This document shows positions 21,403 to 28,755 of a stretch of 64,000 nt of DNA, piece after piece (the stretch's first letter is position 1; the number at the start of each line of letters is the position of its first letter). Below the pieces are notes generated by a model that saw only the letters and a list, made by a program, of their open reading frames with translations, did not search any database and was not told the DNA's origin. Origin of the DNA: Heligmosomoides polygyrus polygyrus (Eukaryota > Nematoda > Chromadorea > Rhabditida > Heligmosomidae). The stretch is taken from NCBI GenBank assembly GCA_947396885.1, contig OX377203.1, forward strand, positions 7,936,001 to 8,000,000, given 5' to 3'. Both the position numbers and the translations under genes were made by a program.

Positions 21403-22284
21403 CTACGACGCCAATGGGGACGGTTCTATGTAGCATCTAAAAGCCTCGAAGGACTTCCAACGACCCGCTAGCATGACTCTCCCAGTGTCGATACCGGTCC
21501 TTACTGCGTGAGTAGCCGCGCCACCTCTAAATGAATGCGGTGTCAACCTTTTATGTCCCAGGCCGGAGAGCGTTAGGGACTTTTTAATGACCCGAGCAGC
21601 AAAATCTCTAGTCGGCTTACCTCCGTTGCGCGAACTGAAAAGAAAAGACTGTGGCAGCAGAGGACCTCTAATTTTGCAGAATCTCTGCCATAATAAGGTC
21701 TGGGTCAGGTCTAATTTAATGGCCACGTTAGTACCTACTCCCGCCTGATCGGTCTTGGACCTAGCGATCAGTATCCACCATATGCCATCGCCTCTATAAG
21801 AAATGTGTTGGAACTGAAGCGCGCAAAGCTCACTAATCCTTAGCAGCCCCTGGAAAGCGATAAGGACCATGGTTGCCCCTATGACGGCTTGGTCCGAACT
21901 TTGGTCGAGGGCAGTTTTAACTATTATATCTAGATCGGACTTGGAAGCCTTGGGGTGATGCTTGGCAGGCGGTGAAGACTTACTGGCCATCCTAAGCAGC
22001 GCTTTCAAAACGTCTGCATCGTCCGAAGGCAGAGGACCGAAGAAATGTGCGAGGGCGCTGATATGGTATCCTAGAGATCTAGCCTTGCCTAAGTGGATTA
22101 GGTGAGCCACAAAAACGTTCCTCAGTTTAGAGAGGCCTGATATGGGAACCCGAAACTTGGAAATAAAATCCAAGAACTGGGTCTTCACTCGCCGGTAGAT
22201 CTTGAGCGTCCCTGGTGCTACGGCAAGATCGATACAGGCCTCGATAATGGAGGCTACATGCTGAAGGCCCACTGCTGACGCCAT
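21403..22284 (-). CDS. PAT-like element tyrosine recombinase (phage-integrase fold)
   Basis: A 293-codon frame. Tyrosine recombinases of this order integrate a circular DNA copy by strand exchange without target duplication. Residues 1-100 form the SAM-like core-binding region; the catalytic half has Arg149 (LLRISELCALQ), His250-Ser-Phe-Arg253 (HSFRGGAATH), Trp276 in the second His/Trp position, and nucleophile Tyr285 (FRCYIEP). Every expected catalytic residue is there. It is separated from the RT by the B1-A2 repeat, so it probably has its own promoter or is read from a downstream start. The ATG follows A2 by about 110 bases. Confidence 0.92.
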   Translation of the reverse strand: MASAVGLQHVASIIEACIDLAVAPGTLKIYRRVKTQFLDFISKFRVPISGLSKLRNVFVAHLIHLGKARSLGYHISALAHFFGPLPSDDADVLKALLRMASKSSPPAKHHPKASKSDLDIIVKTALDQSSDQAVIGATMVLIAFQGLLRISELCALQFQHISYRGDGIWWILIARSKTDQAGVGTNVAIKLDLTQTLLWQRFCKIRGPLLPQSFLFSSRNGGKPTRDFAARVIKKSLTLSGLGHKRLTPHSFRGGAATHAVRTGIDTGRVMLAGRWKSFEAFRCYIEPSPLAS

Positions 22285-22684
22285 GCAAGCCGTGTCGGAG
22301 GCTGCCGTCTGGCGTAGGCCGTGGATTACAGCTGTAAATCATATTTTATTTCATTTCGTTTTACACTTTAACTTAAATGGGAGGGCGGGTGGGGTCGCTA
22401 GACGAGAAAAAGCCGGAATGGGTTCGGCCGGGGCCCCTCCCTCCTCGTCAGCGCCGGCGCTAGCTGACCTCAGCTAGCGCGAGGCGCTGCCTCGTGACAC
22501 CGCAGGTGCCGGTACCGTATCGCTGGTACCGGAACCTGCATTCGGGGCCGAATGCATCGACCGCTGTCGATGACAGAAGACATGTAGAAATTCAAACCAT
22601 CATTTTCGCCTCCGATATACTCCGGCGAAACTTTCGCTTTGAAGTTTCTACACATAGATCGGAACCATTAAAGCCCGGAGGGGG

Positions 22685-24778
22685 TTAAAATGATATTAAA
22701 GCGAAAGCGAAGTCGAAATTGAGGGTGGGACCACGAAATGTAAAGGAGAGAGCACTTGCTTGAAGCACCGGTGACCCTGCTGGAAGGATAATTAGGCTTT
22801 TGATTTCGGGGATCCAGGAGTCATTAACCCTAAGGAGGGGGAAGAACAGGTTTGATTTCCACATGGGAAATCCTAGAATTCCTTTACAGCGATGGGACTT
22901 TGCCCAGCGAAGGGTTTTGGGTATTAAATGGGGAGGAGGAACCAACCAAATGAGTCCTTGGTTCCATAGCGCTCCAGCTTCGTGCCCAAATGCGTACACT
23001 GCGTATGCGCCTTCGGAGGCCCATCTAGAAACGAAAATCGGACATTTGGCTGTACGATTACTTGCGAACATGTCCACTGAACAAGAGCCCCATGAGTCTC
23101 TGAGTTCAAGGTAAATCGCGTCTGATACTGCCCAGTCATCTAGGTCGACGAACCTGGAAGCTGAATCTGCTTCCGAATTCAAGGATCTTGGGATCCAGAT
23201 AAATTCTATCTTGAGCGCTAGTGCTTCACAAATGTCCCAGATGCTCACCGCTAACTCTTGTAGCTCTGTTTTACTACTACCCTTCTTAAGGATAATTACT
23301 GCTGCTTGGTTATCGCAGTACCAGATGCATTCTTCTGAAGAAATGAACTTCGCGAACGCCTTAATCGCTGAGAAAATAGCATACATTTCTCGGAAAGTCG
23401 AAGATAACTCTAACGTAGATGAAGGGAGGAGCGATGAGAAAGTTTTGGATGAATGATTATGGTAAAGTACTGCCCCCATACCGAAATGTGAAGCGTCTGA
23501 TGACACGATGAGCGCGTTCTCGGAAACTTCATGGGGTGCTTGTAGCGAAATTCCTTTAAATGAATTTTCGAATTCTAACCACTTTCTTATCTCACCTCTT
23601 TCCTGCTTGCTTAAGTTCCATCTGAAGGTTAGAGCAGTCTGGACACTTTGCTTATCAGCTATCTCTCCAATCGTGGCTCTCCACCGCCTCTTCAGATCTA
23701 AAGGAATGACAAGATGCATGGAGGAGATAAAGCCTTGCCATTTGAGTCGCTGCAGCAAAGAGGGGCTGCGGGTCTTTAGTAACCTCATACCGAACTCTCT
23801 AGTTCTGGCTCTTCTTTCACTAGTGAGGTCTAGTACGAAATCTTCCAAGTCTATCGTATGGCCTAGCCATGTTAGCTTCTGGGTTGGGACCCAGCAGCTC
23901 TTGTCTTCGGCTATCGAGAAGCCAGCAGAGTCGAGATCTGCACGTATAGTCTTCACCGACTCTTCGCACCAGTGTGCGGATGTGCTCCAGATTAGGCCAT
24001 CATCAAGATATATGGCCACACAAATGCCTTTGGCTCTCCACTTTTTTAGGAGAGGTTTTAAAAGCTTGGTAAAAATAAATGGAGCTAATGACATCCCAAA
24101 GGGCAGAACGACAAACTTAAAAAACCTATTTCTCCATTTGAAACCCAGGAACTTCGAGAAGTCCTTATGCATCATCACATGATGGAAACCTGACTTTAGG
24201 TCGAAAGACGCCATAAATCCTCCCCTCGGGAGCAGAGGAGCAACCTTCCTCATATCTTCATATTTAATCCCAACTCTTGGGAAACATCTGTTCAGAACAG
24301 AGAGATCAAGTATCAATCTCAACTTCTTACCTTCCGCGACGGAAAGTGGGTTGACGCGAATCGAAGAACCGTCTCTGACCTCCTCGACAGCTTTTGAGAT
24401 CAATAGGCGATCAATTTCTGAATCAATAAATGCAGCATTTATAAAAGCTGAAACCGAATTTTGCTTGCTGAAATTTAGTGAAGGAACTTCCACACAAAAC
24501 GGGTTGAAGCCGTGCAAAATAACCGATCGGATTAACTCAGACGGTCCCAATCTAGACCAAAACTCCTGTTTAGTGTGGATGTTCCCGGCTACGAACCCAC
24601 CTGTTATTTCTTGGTGATCTACAGTCGCTGCTGAAGTGCCCGAAGCGGCCACAGTTGTAGCACATCTGATGTGCCTTTGATTTGTCGACATGACCTTTGA
24701 AGTGCGAGCCCATGTAGCTCTTATCTTGCTGGCGTGGGTAGTTTGGTGGAGGAGCGAGGGCCCAAGACGCTCCTCCAT
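22685..24778 (-). CDS. PAT-like element reverse transcriptase / RNase H
   Basis: A 697-codon frame, open throughout. It copies the element RNA into DNA. Visible parts: RT fingers with LRLILDLSVLN (153-163), the first catalytic Asp in SFDLKSGFHH (191-200), LPFGMSLAPFIFTK (225-238), and YLDD (257-260). The RNase H has its four acidic positions at Asp428, Glu464, Asp489 and Asp538 (SDAS, FREMYA, YCDNQA, SEADS). The C-terminal 150 residues carry the DIRS-type extension (SVDMFAS near 570). No methyltransferase domain, unlike DIRS1, is seen. The frame starts inside gag. All catalytic residues are present, so this copy may be active or recently active. Confidence 0.92.
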   Translation of the reverse strand: MEERLGPSLLHQTTHASKIRATWARTSKVMSTNQRHIRCATTVAASGTSAATVDHQEITGGFVAGNIHTKQEFWSRLGPSELIRSVILHGFNPFCVEVPSLNFSKQNSVSAFINAAFIDSEIDRLLISKAVEEVRDGSSIRVNPLSVAEGKKLRLILDLSVLNRCFPRVGIKYEDMRKVAPLLPRGGFMASFDLKSGFHHVMMHKDFSKFLGFKWRNRFFKFVVLPFGMSLAPFIFTKLLKPLLKKWRAKGICVAIYLDDGLIWSTSAHWCEESVKTIRADLDSAGFSIAEDKSCWVPTQKLTWLGHTIDLEDFVLDLTSERRARTREFGMRLLKTRSPSLLQRLKWQGFISSMHLVIPLDLKRRWRATIGEIADKQSVQTALTFRWNLSKQERGEIRKWLEFENSFKGISLQAPHEVSENALIVSSDASHFGMGAVLYHNHSSKTFSSLLPSSTLELSSTFREMYAIFSAIKAFAKFISSEECIWYCDNQAAVIILKKGSSKTELQELAVSIWDICEALALKIEFIWIPRSLNSEADSASRFVDLDDWAVSDAIYLELRDSWGSCSVDMFASNRTAKCPIFVSRWASEGAYAVYAFGHEAGALWNQGLIWLVPPPHLIPKTLRWAKSHRCKGILGFPMWKSNLFFPLLRVNDSWIPEIKSLIILPAGSPVLQASALSFTFRGPTLNFDFAFALISF

Positions 24779-25355
24779 ATCGAAAGGGCTGGGGCTCCCT
24801 TGCTCCGTATGGGTGGGGCCGCTTCCAAACCACGGCCTTCGACTCCTTCCTAGGAGTCTCTTTCTTCATGTTCTTCAAGAACTCGGCCAAGGCTGGGTTG
24901 GACGTTTTAAAGCTCGCTGCCTTCTCATGTTGCTCAACGAAGTCCCATACTGCTGGGTCCTTGTCAGCAACGACGATAATCTCGTTCCGCTGGGAAAGTA
25001 GCTGGATCGCTTTCGCGATCGTCGCTTTAATACGATAGTCCTCGGGAGCTATCGGCAACAAAGGGCTAATCAAAGCCAGCACATCACTATTGAACTCATA
25101 CTGCTTCTCGAGACCTGGTCTCTTGAAGACAGGTTTACTCACGGTCGAAGTGGGCATCATCGTTGAAAGGAGATCGAACTCCTTGGCGACATCTGCGGCT
25201 TGTGCGACAGATGCGGACTCTCCAATTGATGACGATTGTACCAAAGCGGCAGCGGCTTCGGCTTGGACGTTTGCTCTACAGCAGAGCTCGTCAAAGGTGG
25301 CTTTAGGAATGGTAACCTCTGACGTGACGAAGTCCTGACTGTTAGTAGAGGACAT
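24570..25355 (-). CDS. PAT-like element Gag-like protein with CCHC zinc knuckle
   Basis: A 261-residue frame starts at an ATG 14 bases inside the A1 repeat. The N-terminal half is Ala/Ser-rich and probably helical; residues 170-225 are basic and Pro/aromatic-rich. A retroviral-type zinc knuckle has Cys232, Cys235, His240 and Cys245 (CYNCGRFGHFSSDC), which in Gag proteins binds element RNA. The stop lies 209 nt inside the next gene's frame, so the two overlap in different frames; the polymerase would need a frameshift or internal start. No protease is visible, as is usual for DIRS-order elements. Confidence 0.85.
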   Translation of the reverse strand: MSSTNSQDFVTSEVTIPKATFDELCCRANVQAEAAAALVQSSSIGESASVAQAADVAKEFDLLSTMMPTSTVSKPVFKRPGLEKQYEFNSDVLALISPLLPIAPEDYRIKATIAKAIQLLSQRNEIIVVADKDPAVWDFVEQHEKAASFKTSNPALAEFLKNMKKETPRKESKAVVWKRPHPYGAREPQPFRYGGASWALAPPPNYPRQQDKSYMGSHFKGHVDKSKAHQMCYNCGRFGHFSSDCRSPRNNRWVRSREHPH

Positions 25356-25580
25356 AGCGCGACAACCAGTCGCTAGACGAGAAAAAGCCGGAATGGGTTC
25401 GGCCGGGGCCCCTCCCTCCTCGTCAGCGCCGGCGCTAGCTGACCTCAGCTAGCGCGAGGCGCTGCCTCGTGACACCGCAGGTGCCGGTACCGTATCGCTG
25501 GTACCGGAACCTGCATTCGGGGCCGAATGCATCGACCGCTGTCGATGACAGAAGACATGTAGAAATTCAAACCATCATTT

Positions 25581-25975
25581 CTCATTCGGTCAGGTTGTGA
25601 AGCACAGCTTCTCGCTGTTGCTGAACAATTTGCTTACGGAATCAGGAGCTGCTGAAGGCGTTGGATTACATCCTGCCCGCCATCAATGGCATTCGCTTCG
25701 GAAGGCGGCACCAGCAAGGTCATCAAGTAAGTATTTCACTTTTGTGATTGTTGCGCTTTTGTAGATTTCCTTTTCTTTTTGTTTTGTTTAGCACTATATG
25801 ACACATGGGGAGCGGACAACCTTACAGAAAGAAATCCAGCAAAAAACCTACAAAAAGAACCGATACATGCTAATAACAAAGAGAGCAACCACAAGGCAAT
25901 ATAACTGCTTGATGTTCTACGCCACCATCCGTTGACGCAGAGTAGAGCACAGAATTGCTTGGACAATAGGTGGGA
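25581..25975. other. Flank of the PAT-like element
   Basis: No element or exon recognised; a possible donor at CAAGTAAGT (25724) has no convincing partner exon. Confidence 0.4.
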
Positions 25976-25978
25976 CTC

Positions 25979-26060
25979 CGGATGTGGCCAGATTAACCTA
26001 CCTGTGTTAGTATTGACCACATCCAATACTAACACAGGTAGATTAGTCTGGCCACATCCT
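25979..26060. repeat. Perfect-type hairpin, GGATGTGGCCAGA ends
   Basis: Arms GTGGCCAGATTAACCTACCT and its near complement surround TAGTATTGACC. It lies immediately beside the next MITE. Confidence 0.8.
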
Positions 26061-26212
26061 GAGGCCAAATTCATCAACTGCTTACCGGCCGGTAATGGTG
26101 AGAAGTACCGCCAAATCCCGAATCCCCTGGTATGATATCCATCTGCATCAGTTTTGGCGGTGCTTTTCACCGTTACCGGCCGGTAAGCGGCTGATGAATC
26201 CAGCCCCAGGAA
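26050..26212. mobile_element. GGATTCATCAA-family MITE
   Basis: Ends CTGAGGCCAAATTCATCAAC and its diverged complement (GATGAATCCAGCCCCAGG), with an inner inverted TTACCGGCCGGTAA pair. It is related internally to 12426-12560. Confidence 0.7.
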
Positions 26213-26464
26213 ATCCTTACGCACTTGTACATGGGGTGAAAGCTGAGCGGACGTGGGTCAAACGAGGCAATAAAAGCGCGTTAAAAAGCGCTGCATGAAT
26301 TCACGCATCATGCATGCGAAAATGTTAACAATACGTGACATAAGGTAACGGCGAATGAAAGCAAGTCCAAGGGATTGGACATACCGTGAAATAGGGTACT
26401 GTAGCAGTGCAGGCCCATTTAGGTTCGCTATCCCTAAACTGAGCTGCACCATCGCTTGTAAGGC

Positions 26465-27172
26465 ACTTTTGCGTATAGGGATTACTTGGGGTGCTGATCA
26501 AGAATCTGACGTTCGTTTTTGAAATTTCGGCCGATTACGGTAGATTACGGGTAGGTATTCGTGAGAAAGGCTGTCGAGGTTATGATCACCGATTTCGCCC
26601 AAACATCGTCATCGCCCATCGGGGTTACTTGGGTAGCTGATCAAGAATCTGACGTTCGTTTTTGAAATTTCGGCCGATTACGGTAGATTACGGGTAGGTA
26701 TTGGTGAGAAAGGCTGTCGAGGTTATGATCACCGATTTCGCCCAAACATCGTCATCGCCCATCGGGGTTACTTGGGTAGCTGATCAAGAATCTGACATTC
26801 GTTTTTGGCGTTTCAGTGTAGTACACTAGGATGAAGTAGGTGATCATGACCTCAACAGCCTACTTACCCGCACCCTCTGTAATCTATCGTCGGCCGAAAT
26901 TTCAAAAACGGATGTCCAGTTCGTAATTACCACCTCAAATAACACCCCATAGACGATGTTTGGACGAAATTAGTGGTTATGCCTTCGGATGCCTTAGTCA
27001 CCCACGCCTACCGTATTTTAACATACTCCACTGTAGTACCTATTTTAACATACTCCACTGTAGTACCTATTTTAACATACTCCACTGTAGTACCTAAAAC
27101 AGATGCTTCCCCAAATAACCTCCATAACCTTTCGATCTCTGATCGAGCTTTGGAGCCGTGAAAGTACAATAA
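26465..27172 (+). repeat. Dispersed 145-bp-unit element with tandem units and a 27-bp array
   Basis: Three cores GCTGATCAAGAATCTGAC lie at about 26495, 26637 and 26779, a period of about 142-145 bp. A diverged minus-orientation part follows, then three 27-bp units ACCTATTTTAACATACTCCA (27030-27095). It ends GAGCCGTGAAAGTACAAT (27151-27168), the family terminus in inverse orientation. Confidence 0.8.
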
Positions 27173-27433
27173 AGCCCAGGTCATTTTTATAGATCTTACC
27201 TATCGACACGAGTCCCTCATAGGAGATTTCTTTTTATGCATTAAAATATTTGTAATGCAAAGTCATGGCCTAGGATGGCCTATGAGTGGTTCACTGAATG
27301 GGTAGCCCACGCTTAACTTTGCATGCTCACATTTCCATTAGGCTGTTCATTTACTGGAGGAATCGAAACAGAACTATGTGGAGGGTCAATCCGTCTTCTG
27401 ACTGGGTATGTTTGTCCTCCTTGCACCAAGGAG

Positions 27434-27872
27434 ATTAAAGTCCTACGCACAGTTTTGCGGCAACGCGGCACGCGGCAGGCAACAAAACCGCCTCGCAGGA
27501 GGCAAAACTGCCGCTTAGGTGGCACTCGTCCTCAGCATTGCCGCCCTCTCCATCGCCAAAGCGGTTTCATTATCATTACCATTATCAGTTTCCATTCTAT
27601 TTAGATCCCACCACGATCAGCTAGAGCCCAGACAGAAGTTGTCGGCAGCAAATCGGCTGCAGCGGCAATAATGTCTCGATGCATTGCTGCCGCAGCCTCG
27701 CTTGCGGGAGCTACTGCCGCTTTGACGGCACCGTGCTTGCCGCGTAGGCGGCACATCAGCGGCACTTCGGACTGGGGTAGTTTTGCCTCGCGCGGCGATT
27801 CTGCGCCTCTGCCCTATGCTTAAAGATAAGCTGCCGCGTTGCCACAAAAGTGTGCGTAGAGCTTAAGTGTTT
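27434..27872. repeat. Fold-back MITE with CTACGCACA ends
   Basis: TTAAAGTCCTACGCACA and TGTGCGTAGAGCTTAA enclose GGCAACGCGGC/GCCGCGTTGCC arms and CATTATCATTACCATTATC. It is related to 12735-13062. Confidence 0.7.
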
Positions 27873-27989
27873 CGATAAACTGGTTCTAGAGTCGGTCTTG
27901 TTCAGTTGATTGGCTAAAGAGCTTATGTGGCCGATCCAAGTAGCGACAGCTACCATTTATACTCACAATGTGGTTGATTGTTTCTGTTA

Positions 27990-28090
27990 GTGGACGCGTG
28001 TTAGCGCAGTCGGAGGAGGCGCCGGCATTTGTATGTATTCTTAACTAACTGGGATCTTGGTTTGTATCCCTCCCAGGCCAGCCCAGTCTT
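27990..28090 (+). repeat. tRNA-derived SINE-like segment
   Basis: Contains GTTAGCGCAGTCGGAGGAGG (A-box-like) and CTTGGTTTGTATCCC in the B-box position. Related to 4985-5090, 38040-38110 and 50869-50980. Confidence 0.5.
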
Positions 28091-28429
28091 TCATCTCTTC
28101 GGGCTCGGAGAATTCATGCCGGACGTGACTGCGAAGATAAAACTCTGAGTTGTCGATCGACCTGTCACCACGGGCTATTGTTTAGGCCAAAAAACCTTTA
28201 ACTCGTCCCCACAAGTAGGCGTAATATATATTATAGTTAACGGCGAATCCTGAACAGGATTGATTAACTCCATTTTCCTCCTTTTCTCCCCATGTGTTTT
28301 AATATAGTCTTCCATTATGTTAGAATAGGCGTTCACATCGTGTTCACATAGGATGTCTCAGATTCGACAGAGTAGAAGTGGTAATAGACTGCCCGCTTAC
28401 GAAGGAATCCACATTTCGTTCCACACTTA

Positions 28430-28710
28430 TCGTTAGTCCTTTTAAAGTTTCGGCCGATTACGGTAGGTACGGGTGACTAAGGCTCTCTCGGTTATGTTAA
28501 CCGATTTCGCCCAAACTTCGGTTATAGGGGTTATCTGAGGTGCTAATCACGAATCTGACATCCGTTCTTTGTAAGACGCAGGATTCGGTAGCTTACAGTA
28601 GGTGCAGGCGACTAAGGTCATAGTGATCTAGACTGCTTTAGCCATCCGCACCTGCCGAAATTTCGAAAACGAATGTCACATCCGTGATCTCTAGAGTCAT
28701 GAAAGTACAA
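28430..28710. repeat. Dispersed 145-bp-unit element copy
   Basis: Units in both orientations around 28570; the right end CTCTAGAGTCATGAAAGTACAA is the family terminus. It lies just upstream of the first exon at 28756. Confidence 0.75.
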
Positions 28711-28755
28711 CGGTTCCGAAACTCTAACCTGAGACAGAAGCTTTTTTTTTCCTAG

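Larger units (their letters stand above)
20840..25580 (-). mobile_element. PAT-like (DIRS order) tyrosine-recombinase retrotransposon, apparently complete
   Basis: The minus-strand order is A1 (25580-25369), gag, RT/RNase H, B1 (22664-22604), A2 (22605-22394), recombinase, B2 (20900-20840). Both A copies are 212 bp and both B copies are 61 bp, without a length difference, and the internal A2/B1 junction falls where the two element ends would meet in a circle. This is the split direct repeat of PAT elements. A short T-run (three T at each end, four at the internal junction) marks the crossover point. All three frames are open. No host duplication is seen, as expected for recombinase integration. 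Confidence 0.93.

Noticed and set aside
26495..26800. CRISPR-like array of repeated units
   Set aside because: Units are contiguous 145-bp tandem repeats without spacers, in a nematode genome.
28335..28420. Possible first exon (MSQIRQSRSGN...) of the 28.7 kb gene
   Set aside because: Its donor leaves phase 1 while the 28756 exon needs phase 2 in its protein-like frame.
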